A stretch of DNA of 64,000 nt from CAYFWF01 sp964346815 (GTDB lineage: Bacteria; Acidobacteriota; Aminicenantia; Aminicenantales; Aminicenantaceae), in contig CAYFWF010000057.1 in NCBI GenBank assembly GCA_964346815.1, positions 62,001 to 126,000 of the forward strand, given 5' to 3'. The first letter of the stretch is position 1. Each line of letters opens with the position of its first letter. The notes beneath the pieces were generated by a model. The model was not told the DNA's origin. It saw nothing but the letters and a program-made list of their open reading frames with translations, and ran no database searches. Of the stretch, positions 8,468 to 17,313 are shown piece by piece. The translations under genes were made by a program, and so were the position numbers.

Positions 8468-11035
8468 ATGAAAGACAATCAAAGAAAACCACCCAGGATT
8501 GCCTGGCATATATTGAATCACCTCATGCCAAACTTTATCAGCGTCTCCGCCTTAGGTGATTTTGAAGAGATTTATGGCAGGATCTTATCGCGCAAAGGGA
8601 GGTTCAGGGCAAACCTATGGTACTTGAGACAGATCCTAAAGGCTGTGCCCTATTCTCTTTATTGGGCAGTTGTGATGCTGAAGAGTTATATGAAAACCTG
8701 CTGGAGAAGCCTGCTCAGATACAAAGTCTATTCCACCATTAATCTCTTTGGCTTGGCCATTGGAATAGCCTGCAGTCTCTTAATATTCCTTTGGATTCAG
8801 GATGAATTGAGCTACGACAGGTTTCATGAAAATTCAGACCGGATTTACCGAGTCGTCAGTGAATCGCAATCCGACGGGGATATAAACCGGATTGCTTTGA
8901 CACCGGCACCTTTAGCTTCCGCTCTGACCGATGATTTTCCAGGAATCGTCAAGGCCGTTACGATTGACAATAATGTCTTCTTCGTTAAATACCAGAATAA
9001 GCGCTTTAATGAGAGGGTCTTTTTTTGCGACCCGGAATTTTTTGATATTTTCACGCTCCCCCTGATCAAAGGCGACAGCAAAACGGCCTTAAAAGAGCCT
9101 TACACGATAGTGATCTCTGAAAGTGCAGGCAAGAAATATTTTGGTGAAGACGACCCATTGGGCAGGATTCTCACATTCGAAAAAAAATGGGCCTTTACAA
9201 TCACCGGAGTTTTCAGAGATATCCCTGACAATTCTCATTTGAGATTTGATTTTCTTGCTTCCATAATGAGTTATAAATCAAGGTATATGGACCAATGGGG
9301 AGTCTCGAATTTTCATACCTATGTCTTAACCTCGGAAGAATTCTCACCCGAGAAATTCCAGGATTTCATCCCTGATTTTGTTGAAAAATACAGAGGAAGT
9401 GAGGTCAGGCATGTCTATAAGCTGCAGTATCTTCTCCAGCCTTTAACCTCCATTCACCTTCACTCCCACTTGAAAGGTGAAATCGGACCGAACGGAAACA
9501 TGAACAACATTTTTATTTTTTCTGCGATCGCTTTGTTCATTCTGCTTATTGCCTGCTTCAACTACATCAACCTTTCGATCGGTCGATACACAACGCGTGT
9601 AAAAGAAGTAGGAATACGGAAGGTCGTGGGGGCTCATCGGCTTCATATAATAAAGCAGTTCTTAGGGGAGTCCACTTATATCACATTTATAGCTCTTATT
9701 ATCGCCATAGTTGCCGCGCACCTTTTATTACCGATATTCAGCTCTTTAGCTGGGAAAGAATTAAGCATTAACTATCTCGAAAATTATGAGCTTTGGATAT
9801 TAATAATTTTAATCATTGTGGGAGTCGGAGCTGCCTCCGGAAGTTACCCGGCTCTATTATTCTCGGCTTTTCGACCGGCAAATGTCCTGAAAGGAACAGA
9901 TCGTGTGCGAATGAGAGGCCATTTTTTAAGAAAAACACTGATTGTTGTCCAATTTGCCATTTCAGTCATTTTTATCGTCGGGACTCTTACGATTCATAAT
10001 CAGTTGAATTATGTCAGGAACAAGAAGCTGGGTTTCAACAAGGAACATGTCGTAAACATTCCTCTTTATGATGAAGAGGCCTTGAATAAAATAGACATCA
10101 TAAAAAATGAATTTCTGCAGAATCCTAATATTTTAAGTGCTTCAGCCTCGGGTTACCGGCCTGGGAGCGTTGTGTACAATCAGAGCTTTTGGTATGAGGG
10201 AGCCAATGAGGACAGGAATCATATGATACAGTGGATAGCCGTTGACCACGACTTCCTGAAAACATACCAGATCGAGCTTGTGGCTGGCCGCAATTTCTCC
10301 AGGCAGTTCCCTTCTGATATCGAACAGGCTTATATCCTCAATCAGGCCGCAGTCAAAGAAATAGGGTGGGAATCGCCCCTGGGTAAGCAATTCAAGATAA
10401 TTAATAAAGGGACAGTAATCGGTGTGATGAAAGATTTTCATTTCAAGTCCTTACACCAGAAATTAGAACCTTTGGCACTCTGTGTGTATCCTGGAGCTTT
10501 TGAATATTTGGCCGCGAGAGTTCGTCCCGGGAATATTCCCAGTACATTGAATTTTTTGCAAAACAAATGGCAAAAACTCGTCCCCAACCAGATGTTCATA
10601 TTTTCTTTCCTCGATGAGGACTATGATAACCTATACAGAGCGGAAACGAGACTCAGCAAAATATTCAGCTATATAACGTTTTTTGCCATTATCATTGCCT
10701 GCCTGGGCTTATTCGGACTAACAGCCCTTGTTTCGGAATTGCGGACTAAAGAAATCGCCGTACGAAAAGTTTTAGGAGCATCGATCACAGGAATTGCCGC
10801 AATGCTTTCTAGAGAATTTTTGAAGTTAGTGCTGGCAGCCAATATTATTGCATGGCCTGTGGCATGGTATGCCGTGAATAAATGGTTGGATAATTTTTCC
10901 TATCGTACAGATCTTGGAATTTGGATCTTTTTTATATCAGGAATTATGGTGCTGGTTATTGCATTTGCTGCGGTCAGCTACCAGTCTATAAGAGCTGCTA
11001 CAGCAAATCCAATTGATTTACTTCGTTATGAGTGA
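8468..11035 (+). CDS. MacB/FtsX-type ABC transporter permease with N-terminal prefix domain
   Basis: 855 residues. The N-terminal ~75 residues are a soluble helical prefix domain typical of PadR-linked permeases. A first membrane helix follows (YSTINLFGLAIGIACSLLIF), then a MacB-like periplasmic domain (about 105-340) with DELSYDRFHENSDRIYRVV. Next come an FtsX core of three helices (about 345-480), a second periplasmic domain, and a second FtsX core at the C terminus (FSYITFFAIIIACLGLFGLT; REFLKLVLAANIIAWPVAWY). It ends in the family signature ANPIDLLRYE. No ATPase gene is adjacent, so the energising subunit must come from elsewhere. Confidence 0.88.
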   Translation: MKDNQRKPPRIAWHILNHLMPNFISVSALGDFEEIYGRILSRKGRFRANLWYLRQILKAVPYSLYWAVVMLKSYMKTCWRSLLRYKVYSTINLFGLAIGIACSLLIFLWIQDELSYDRFHENSDRIYRVVSESQSDGDINRIALTPAPLASALTDDFPGIVKAVTIDNNVFFVKYQNKRFNERVFFCDPEFFDIFTLPLIKGDSKTALKEPYTIVISESAGKKYFGEDDPLGRILTFEKKWAFTITGVFRDIPDNSHLRFDFLASIMSYKSRYMDQWGVSNFHTYVLTSEEFSPEKFQDFIPDFVEKYRGSEVRHVYKLQYLLQPLTSIHLHSHLKGEIGPNGNMNNIFIFSAIALFILLIACFNYINLSIGRYTTRVKEVGIRKVVGAHRLHIIKQFLGESTYITFIALIIAIVAAHLLLPIFSSLAGKELSINYLENYELWILIILIIVGVGAASGSYPALLFSAFRPANVLKGTDRVRMRGHFLRKTLIVVQFAISVIFIVGTLTIHNQLNYVRNKKLGFNKEHVVNIPLYDEEALNKIDIIKNEFLQNPNILSASASGYRPGSVVYNQSFWYEGANEDRNHMIQWIAVDHDFLKTYQIELVAGRNFSRQFPSDIEQAYILNQAAVKEIGWESPLGKQFKIINKGTVIGVMKDFHFKSLHQKLEPLALCVYPGAFEYLAARVRPGNIPSTLNFLQNKWQKLVPNQMFIFSFLDEDYDNLYRAETRLSKIFSYITFFAIIIACLGLFGLTALVSELRTKEIAVRKVLGASITGIAAMLSREFLKLVLAANIIAWPVAWYAVNKWLDNFSYRTDLGIWIFFISGIMVLVIAFAAVSYQSIRAATANPIDLLRYE

Positions 11036-11067
11036 GATCTGTCAGAGGAGAAAGCACCTAAATCAAG

Positions 11068-12195
11068 TCAGATCTTCCAGGTAACTTTGTAGCGTTTGAC
11101 GTATTGATATCCCTCTTCATCTTCTTCAATGGTATAGAGCTTATGATTTTTCCAGACTTGAGGATCGGTTTTTAAGGAGATCTTGGCGATATACCTTCCT
11201 TCCGAGTCAAAAACATCACAATAATATCCTTCGCCACTTTTTGTTTTCTCAAAGGTACTTACAATTAGCCTTCCATCGTCATCCAGAGTGAAGGATTTAT
11301 AGGCAGGATAATGTTTGGGAAGCTCCTGTTCAAACTCAAGAGGTATGGGTCTACCTCCAAATTTTCTTTGTATCTGTTCACTGTGCTCTTCTGCAATAAT
11401 TCTGACTGGTTCATAGTCTTTCAAAATTTTCTTTACCAGCTTCCCATCCCTATCTTGAATATATATTTCATATTTTTCTGAGTCCCCCCAGATGACTTCA
11501 TCAACCTCTGATACACACCAAATTATGCTGGGCGATAAATCTTCTAATAGGGGTATTTTTTCTCTTTCCTTGGTTGCTATATTATATAACTCTAAAAAAT
11601 CGGAGCTATACTTTTTTAAAGAAACTCCCAGTATCTCTCCAGTTAAAGGAACTTCTCCAATCATCTCTCCTGTAGAGTCAAGCCTTACAGTTATAAGCCT
11701 CCCATGCTCCCATGTAGGAACATCTCTCCTAAAAACACCATCAAGTGAATAAAAGAAAAGTCGCCTCACCATCGGGTCACATATAACAAACTCTTGATTG
11801 GGTGAAATTATAATTTGCATGGGATATCGGAACTCTCCCGGACCTTGGCCTCGCTTGCCAATGTTTCTTAAGTATATACCATCTTGATCAAAGACTCTGA
11901 TTTGCCTCTGATTTAAATCTAGAATGTAAGTGTTTTCATCATCATCTACCGCAACATCAAATATATTGGTGAACATTTGCTCATCTTTTCCCTCAACATC
12001 TCCAATGGAAAGCTCCTCTTCCAAGACAAAAACATCTTCACCATGCATCGGCTCTTTCGGATTCTTGATGACTTTGACTCCATCTACTTCTTCAATTGTG
12101 CCTTGCCACGCTGCCTTATGCTGACTGCATGATATATAAAAAACAGCCATAAAAAGGAATATCAAGATGGACAGATTGATATATTTCTTTGTCAT
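11068..12195 (-). CDS. 6-bladed beta-propeller lipoprotein
   Basis: 375 residues counted from the ATG at 12195, which has AGAGGG just upstream. A longer frame from 12228 lacks a ribosome site and would bury the signal peptide. The lipoprotein signal ends in FYISC. The conserved family N terminus follows (AWQGTIEEVDGVKVIKNP, EPMHGEDVF, LEEELSIG), then NHL-like blades with DDDENTYILDLNQRQIRVFD and the family hallmark GKRGQGPGEF, and the terminal EEDEEGYQYVKRYKVTWKI. The propeller is expected on the periplasmic or outer face. Its ligand is unknown. Confidence 0.85.
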   Translation of the reverse strand: MTKKYINLSILIFLFMAVFYISCSQHKAAWQGTIEEVDGVKVIKNPKEPMHGEDVFVLEEELSIGDVEGKDEQMFTNIFDVAVDDDENTYILDLNQRQIRVFDQDGIYLRNIGKRGQGPGEFRYPMQIIISPNQEFVICDPMVRRLFFYSLDGVFRRDVPTWEHGRLITVRLDSTGEMIGEVPLTGEILGVSLKKYSSDFLELYNIATKEREKIPLLEDLSPSIIWCVSEVDEVIWGDSEKYEIYIQDRDGKLVKKILKDYEPVRIIAEEHSEQIQRKFGGRPIPLEFEQELPKHYPAYKSFTLDDDGRLIVSTFEKTKSGEGYYCDVFDSEGRYIAKISLKTDPQVWKNHKLYTIEEDEEGYQYVKRYKVTWKI

Positions 12196-12283
12196 TTTAC
12201 CCTCTTTGCTGATTTCATCTTGCTCCAATCTTTGAAGCAGCTCCTGAGAAGTCCATGTGAGTTAAATCTCGATCTACTAAAAT

Positions 12284-13429
12284 TTAAAAAGGCAAGAGCT
12301 GATGGTCTTTTGGTATATGGTATTTCACTAACTCCATTAGTCCCTCTTCATTTGAGCGCAGGCGGAATAGAAAATCTCCAGATTCTGTCACATACATGTA
12401 TCGTCCCACCGTGATAATGGATTGATATGGCAAAGGTTCTGGGAATTTCAGATAGAAATTATCCAGATACCGACCCTGAAAGTCATAAACATCGACGAGC
12501 CAACCTTTCTCCTTATCGAGGGTAGAGGTCATCACCCAGAGTCTGTCCATAACGACAGCCAGATGACATATGTCGTTGAGATGCTTTTGTTCCGGTGCCG
12601 AAAATTTCTGGTTGTTAAGAATAACATAGCCTTTTTCGGCTTTTTTAATTTCATCCGGTGTATTGACTCTTTTATAATGCCGCTTGAACACGCGGAGCAC
12701 ATTGTTCTTTTCAAGGTCAAAGAGCTTCACCTGATAATCTGGCGTATGCGAGATAAATAAATATTTTTTATTGTAAAGTGCCGTGATTAGCCAGTTAATA
12801 CTTATCGAGCCCCTGGATCCACCGCGGACTGCGACAAAGCTTTTTGTAGGAAATGATTTGAGTTCCTGAATATCTTTACCATCGTTCGACACAATGACGA
12901 TGTTTTTGGGGACATCGACGATTCTTGGTTCACCTTTGACCAGAGGAATTCCGTGTTTTTTGAAATAAAACAAGCCATCAGAATACGCTTCGAGCGTCAT
13001 AAAAGACCCTGATTGTTCGATCTGAAATTCTTTAGCCAAGTCTCCTATATAATCAAGGTACACAATCTTATGGCGTCGGGCGTCATGAATGATGACGTTG
13101 TTGTTTGTTAGAAAATAATTACTGACATATTCAAGTTCGCCTGGTCCCTGCCCTTTTTTAAAGTAATTCCGCAGAAATTTTCCTGATTGGTCAAATCTCA
13201 GAAGCTGTTCCTGGTCTAGCACAAAGATCGAACCGTCTGGGGCAACCTTTGGCAGTCGAGGAGACTCGAAATAGTAACTGCAACCTGTGTCGCTTATCTT
13301 CAGAACTTTTTCAAGTGTGACAGTTCGCCCTGCGCCAGCATTTAAGGCTTTTTCTGGATTTTCGATGACTTCCTGAGAGAAAACAGACAGAGTTATAACA
13401 AAAGAGAAAAAGATGAATATTTTTTTCAT
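12284..13429 (-). CDS. 6-bladed beta-propeller exported protein (divergent subfamily)
   Basis: 381 residues with a cleavable signal peptide (MKKIFIFFSFVITLSVFSQ). It has the propeller landmark KKGQGPGELEYVSNYF and blades such as GSIFVLDQEQLLRFDQSGKF, but lacks the 'WKGTIEEENGV' N-terminal motif of its neighbours and ends EEGLMELVKYHI. The broken copies at 39918-40193 (C-terminal) and perhaps 41561-41788 (N-terminal) look like the same subfamily. It lies 88 bases upstream of the preceding propeller gene in the same direction. Confidence 0.8.
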   Translation of the reverse strand: MKKIFIFFSFVITLSVFSQEVIENPEKALNAGAGRTVTLEKVLKISDTGCSYYFESPRLPKVAPDGSIFVLDQEQLLRFDQSGKFLRNYFKKGQGPGELEYVSNYFLTNNNVIIHDARRHKIVYLDYIGDLAKEFQIEQSGSFMTLEAYSDGLFYFKKHGIPLVKGEPRIVDVPKNIVIVSNDGKDIQELKSFPTKSFVAVRGGSRGSISINWLITALYNKKYLFISHTPDYQVKLFDLEKNNVLRVFKRHYKRVNTPDEIKKAEKGYVILNNQKFSAPEQKHLNDICHLAVVMDRLWVMTSTLDKEKGWLVDVYDFQGRYLDNFYLKFPEPLPYQSIITVGRYMYVTESGDFLFRLRSNEEGLMELVKYHIPKDHQLLPF

Positions 13430-13688
13430 TATACTTTTCTTTCAATCGATTTATAGTTATGGAGATAGATGCATGCTTTTTGGATTGAAAAAGCAACTCA
13501 TGCCTCCCTTCTGCTTTCATTCTATTCCCAGGTATTGACTTTTAACTTATATCACAAAAGAGAGGCCGACTCAATGCAAGTTGAATAAATGCGTCTCTGG
13601 ATGCCTGTGATGAGTACGATAAGGATAACTGAAAGAAGAAAAGAGGAAAATATTCAAAGAGGCTTCGCTCGATAAAGGCAGGATATAA

Positions 13689-13716
13689 TTGACAGGAAAA
13701 AATAAGGAGCTATACT
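13689..13716 (+). promoter_or_regulatory. asnA promoter
   Basis: TTGACA (13689-13694), a 16-base spacer and TATACT (13711-13716). Transcription would start near 13723 and give a leader of about 115 bases before the asnA ATG at 13840. The rest of the 13430-13839 gap holds nothing else that I recognise. Confidence 0.55.
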
Positions 13717-13762
13717 GGAAGCATGCGTGTTGGGATCGAAGTAGATCACGGCCTTAACAATA

Positions 13763-13786
13763 ATTGGGTGGTTTCACCCACCCAAT
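13763..13786 (+). promoter_or_regulatory. Strong hairpin in the asnA leader
   Basis: ATTGGGTGG (13763-13771), a 6-base loop and CCACCCAAT (13778-13786) form a perfect 9-bp stem in the transcribed leader. No U-run follows, so it is not an ordinary terminator. It may control asnA translation or act as part of a larger element. A classical T-box was considered and not supported. Confidence 0.45.
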
Positions 13787-13839
13787 AGGATATGACACCT
13801 CACTCCTCTTTCCAGTAAAAATAGACCAGGAGGAACACT

Positions 13840-14877
13840 ATGAATAAAAATTGTATTATTCCAGAAAATTATCTGCCGATTCTGGATGTTCAAGAGACAG
13901 AAAAAGCGATAAAATTGATTAAAGATTTTTTTCAGATTAATCTTGGGGAAGGACTGAATTTAAAACGGGTGACTGCTCCTCTGTTTGTCAAAGCAGGGAC
14001 CGGTATCAATGATGATTTGACCGGTGTTGAACGCCCCATTTCTTTTGATATCAGGGATATGCCAGACACAAAAGCAGAAATCGTCCAATCACTGGCAAAA
14101 TGGAAAAGGCTGACTCTTGGGTATTTAAAAATTCAGGAAGGCGAAGGGATATACACAGATATGAATGCCATTCGACCGGATGAGAGTCTGGATAATCTCC
14201 ATTCTCTCTATGTCGACCAATGGGACTGGGAAAGAGTCATTTCAAAAGAGGAGAGAAACTTAGAATTCTTAGAGACCATAGTCGAGAAAATTTATCTGAC
14301 ACTAAAGAAAACAGAACACTTCATCTTTGCTCACTATCCAGAAATCAAACCCCTTCTGCCGGAAAATATCTTCTTTATTCATGCTGGAGAACTTGAAAGA
14401 AGATACCCAGAGCTAACTCCTGCTGAAAGGGAAGATGCTATTTGTAGAGAGTATGGTGCCGTCTTTATCATCGGAATAGGTTCTCCGCTCAATAAGGGGT
14501 ATCCTCACGACGGAAGAGCTCCTGATTACGATGATTGGACCACACCCACAGAAAAAGGGCCTGGACTGAACGGCGACATTATTTTCTGGTATCCTGTCCT
14601 AAAAAAAGCCTTTGAGATCTCTTCGATGGGAATACGGGTGGATCAGCAGGCGCTGGAAAACCAGCTTAATATCACAGGGACGACGGAGAGAAAAGAATTG
14701 TACTTCCATAAAAAACTCCTAAGAGGTGAGCTGCCGCTTTCTATCGGAGGTGGAATTGGACAGTCAAGGCTCTGTATGTTCTTCCTGAGGAAAGCCCATA
14801 TTGGAGAAATCCAGGCCAGTATATGGCCAGATGAGATAATCGAAGAGTACCAGAAAAATAAGATTTTCCTTTTATAA
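13840..14877 (+). CDS. asnA: Aspartate-ammonia ligase (asparagine synthetase A)
   Basis: 345 residues, close to the family length of about 330-345. AsnA makes asparagine from aspartate, ammonia and ATP via an aspartyl-adenylate, on a fold related to class II aminoacyl-tRNA synthetases. Recognisable family segments are GINDDLTGVERPISFDI, AKWKRLTLGYL, GIYTDMNAIRPDE, SLYVDQWDWE, GAVFIIGIGSPLNKGYPHDG, and the C-terminal class-II motif LPLSIGGGIGQSRLCMFFL. A good ribosome site (AGGAGG) precedes it. It stands alone with its own promoter and leader hairpin. Confidence 0.96.
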   Translation: MNKNCIIPENYLPILDVQETEKAIKLIKDFFQINLGEGLNLKRVTAPLFVKAGTGINDDLTGVERPISFDIRDMPDTKAEIVQSLAKWKRLTLGYLKIQEGEGIYTDMNAIRPDESLDNLHSLYVDQWDWERVISKEERNLEFLETIVEKIYLTLKKTEHFIFAHYPEIKPLLPENIFFIHAGELERRYPELTPAEREDAICREYGAVFIIGIGSPLNKGYPHDGRAPDYDDWTTPTEKGPGLNGDIIFWYPVLKKAFEISSMGIRVDQQALENQLNITGTTERKELYFHKKLLRGELPLSIGGGIGQSRLCMFFLRKAHIGEIQASIWPDEIIEEYQKNKIFLL

Positions 14878-14909
14878 TTTTTTCCAATCCATGTGGTTCG
14901 TCTGTCAAG

Positions 14910-14935
14910 GCCGAAAATAATTCGGGCTTATTTTC
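14910..14935 (+). terminator. Possible weak terminator after asnA
   Basis: CCGAA (14911-14915), a 5-base loop and TTCGG (14921-14925) are followed by a T-rich stretch (TTATTTTC). The stem is only 5 bp, so termination efficiency is doubtful. Confidence 0.3.
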
Positions 14936-15015
14936 AAAGCAGTGTCGAGTTTTGATCCGGTGACTTTAGGATTTGACCAATCGTTCAAGCCGTGTTTTAA
15001 GTATTCTTAGGGCTT

Positions 15016-15513
15016 TCAATTTACAGATTTTTTATACCATTTCAGATTTTTTACCGCATCGAGTAGGTTATGTTTGACAAAATCGCTCCAATCGATGCTG
15101 TTGAATGTCTCCCTGTCGAATTCGAAAGAAAGGACCGGTTTCCAGCCATATCTTCCGTATGTATCTGTGGAAGGCCCGAATACGGTTATCACTGCATTCC
15201 CGATGTTGTCGTCTTTCTCAAACAGTTTTTTCAGCCTGGGTGTTAATTGGGCTCCAAGCTCTTCTTTATATTTTGACTTTCCGCGCGGATAGAAATTGTA
15301 ATGGATCACACATTCCGGCTGTTCGTATTCGACAAGGACCGCTCCGCTGTCCTCAATCTTATCCGGTCTTCCGAAAATTTCCCAAACCAGGGTCTTTGGA
15401 TTAGAAACGGCTTTTTCTTTTTTACACACGCCAAAAAAACAGAGGATCGAAACAAATGAGACCACCGTGACTATTGATCCGGTTATATTGTTTGGGTTCG
15501 TTCTTTTTGTCAT
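15016..15513 (-). CDS. Putative lipoprotein of unknown function
   Basis: 165 residues from the ATG at 15513, which follows AGGGGG. The longer open frame up to 15723 belongs to other sequence. The N terminus is basic, then hydrophobic (SIVTVVSFVSILCFFGVC), giving a lipobox-like end at Cys28-29. The mature part contains WEIFGRPDKIEDSGAVLVEY and a region like RYGWKPVLSFEFD. It resembles small exported beta-rich proteins, but I recognise no family. Confidence 0.55.
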   Translation of the reverse strand: MTKRTNPNNITGSIVTVVSFVSILCFFGVCKKEKAVSNPKTLVWEIFGRPDKIEDSGAVLVEYEQPECVIHYNFYPRGKSKYKEELGAQLTPRLKKLFEKDDNIGNAVITVFGPSTDTYGRYGWKPVLSFEFDRETFNSIDWSDFVKHNLLDAVKNLKWYKKSVN

Positions 15514-15773
15514 CTTTTTCCCCCTATTAAGATGTTCTCTTCTTTCTCTGAGAGATATATAAATTCTTCCTGAGCGGACATTGGGCTTTTTACTCGTTTG
15601 CTCACATACTCTAAAAGCGCTCCTGTGCCGCAGCATAAATCCAGCCATGAGAAGGCATTCGAACAATTCTCTTTTACCAGCCTGAAAAGAAAAGGCCACA
15701 TTTTGGCCCCCCAAGCTGTCCATTTTTCATCATATATTTTCGCGAATTCCTTCCCATAAACCATGATCTTCAC
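15514..15773 (-). pseudogene. N-terminal remnant of a SAM-dependent methyltransferase
   Basis: The minus-strand frame begins YGKEFAKIYDEKWTAWGAKM and reaches WLDLCCGTGALLEYVSKR, the SAM-binding motif I (DxxCGTG) of class I methyltransferases. The homology stops there (near 15595), and the remaining residues run unrelated into the ribosome site of the downstream lipoprotein gene. About 55 residues of a roughly 240-residue enzyme are left. Confidence 0.6.
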
Positions 15774-15951
15774 ATTTCCGAATAGCTTTTTTCTTTTTCG
15801 GACAGTATATTTTTATTATCTTACATTTTTTCAATGAAATAAATTGCAATTTCGGAAGCAAAAACATAAATGACTACTGAGATAGACAGAAACGCAAAAA
15901 GTATCCTTCGGCTATAATAACAGTTGATTAGTGAATGAGGAGGAATATCAA

Positions 15952-17133
15952 ATGAAACGCTTGATATGGGGAGTTTTTATTGCTGCGGTGGTATCGGTTT
16001 TGCTGATGGTATGCAGCAGAGATTCATCCCTCGATACCTCAAAGTTCACGGTCGAAGAAATCGATGGCGTCAAATATGTCCACAATCATGCCCCACAGCT
16101 CGGAAATACTCCCGGTGTGGAGCTGGAACTTGTTGGAAAGATCGGAAAGCTGGAGGGCAAAAAGGAAGAAGATATTCTGTATGATCCGATAGATGCAGCC
16201 CGGCTTTCAAACGGAGACATTCTGATTCTTGAAAGGAGCGGCTGTACAGTGAAGCGCTATAACAAGGATCATGAGTTTATCTCATCCTTTGGACATAAAG
16301 GTCAGGGTCCTGGCGATTTTCAATTTCCGTTTTGTTTAAGGCTGAATCTCGATCGGAATAAGATAATTGTTGCTGATTCTAAAATTTCTGTGTTTTCACT
16401 CGACGGAGGTTACGAAGAGGGATTCAAACCCGAAAGGATTGCTGTTTTCGGCAGTATTGGAGCACAATATAAAACATCTGGAATGGCCGTCCTCTCAGGA
16501 TCTCGTATCATTCTGCCGAGCCATCCTTCGATGTGGGTCGATTCAGGGGAACATAAATTGTTATCCATTTATGACAAATCAGGAACGGTTGTCCGTTCAT
16601 TCGGGGCTGTGAAACAGTATGATAATCCGCAGTTGATGCTGAATGCCAATATTGTCTGCTTTACCAGCGATGATAAAGACAACATATACGTTGCCTACGC
16701 CTACCAAAATAAAGTCAGCAAATACACACTCAGCGGTCAAATGATTTTTTCCACAGACAGACCTCTTCCCTTTGAGGTGAGAAATGAAGTGAAGGCAGTC
16801 TTGTTTAAAAGCGGCAGTATGGAAAGAGAATTTCCCTGGCCTTCAGTTTCATCCGTTGCAAAAGGGATTCATATCGATCATAAAAACAGGATATGGGTTT
16901 TGACCTTTCTTAAGCAGCCCAATAAGTTCCTAACGTTTGATGAGAAGGAAAATTTAGACGAATGCTATGCATTCGATGTGTTCGATTCGAATGGTATTCT
17001 CCTGTTTCAAGTGCCTTTTCCGAACGTCCGGTTCGACAATTTTTCAATCTACTATGATCGGATGTATCTTATCGATTCGCAGACAGAGTCCTGTATCTAC
17101 GAATACAGAATTGCCGAGAACGATAAAAAATAA
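15952..17133 (+). CDS. 6-bladed beta-propeller lipoprotein
   Basis: 393 residues from the ATG at 15952, preceded by GAGGAGG; an upstream ATG at 15931 lacks a site. The signal ends LLMVCS, giving a lipidated cysteine. The mature start (FTVEEIDGVKYVHNHAPQLG) resembles the gene at 33128-34315 more than the 'WKGT' group. Blade landmarks are DAARLSNGDILILERSG, GHKGQGPGDFQFPF and later DDKDNIYVAYAYQNKVSKYT. A TATAAT-like -10 lies at 15913-15918. The ligand is unknown. Confidence 0.85.
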   Translation: MKRLIWGVFIAAVVSVLLMVCSRDSSLDTSKFTVEEIDGVKYVHNHAPQLGNTPGVELELVGKIGKLEGKKEEDILYDPIDAARLSNGDILILERSGCTVKRYNKDHEFISSFGHKGQGPGDFQFPFCLRLNLDRNKIIVADSKISVFSLDGGYEEGFKPERIAVFGSIGAQYKTSGMAVLSGSRIILPSHPSMWVDSGEHKLLSIYDKSGTVVRSFGAVKQYDNPQLMLNANIVCFTSDDKDNIYVAYAYQNKVSKYTLSGQMIFSTDRPLPFEVRNEVKAVLFKSGSMEREFPWPSVSSVAKGIHIDHKNRIWVLTFLKQPNKFLTFDEKENLDECYAFDVFDSNGILLFQVPFPNVRFDNFSIYYDRMYLIDSQTESCIYEYRIAENDKK

Positions 17134-17313
17134 CTTGATTTTGCTGGTTCTCATCAATACCACTTCCGGAACTGATCGTCTTTGAATCAAGTTTTCTCTC
17201 CGAGTATGTTAACAGAAGCGGCGTGTTGAAAGGCTCTATGTTGCCTTCTGTCCTGAGGATGTGATATGTTCGGTGTGAAGGTTTCCCTTCGATATCCATA
17301 AAAGGAGCAAGAT

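Noticed and set aside
13740..13840. T-box riboswitch before asnA
   Set aside because: Only the GGGTGG of the stem is reminiscent. The leader is too short, and the specifier stem, the AGGGTGGNACCGCG core and a terminator are absent.
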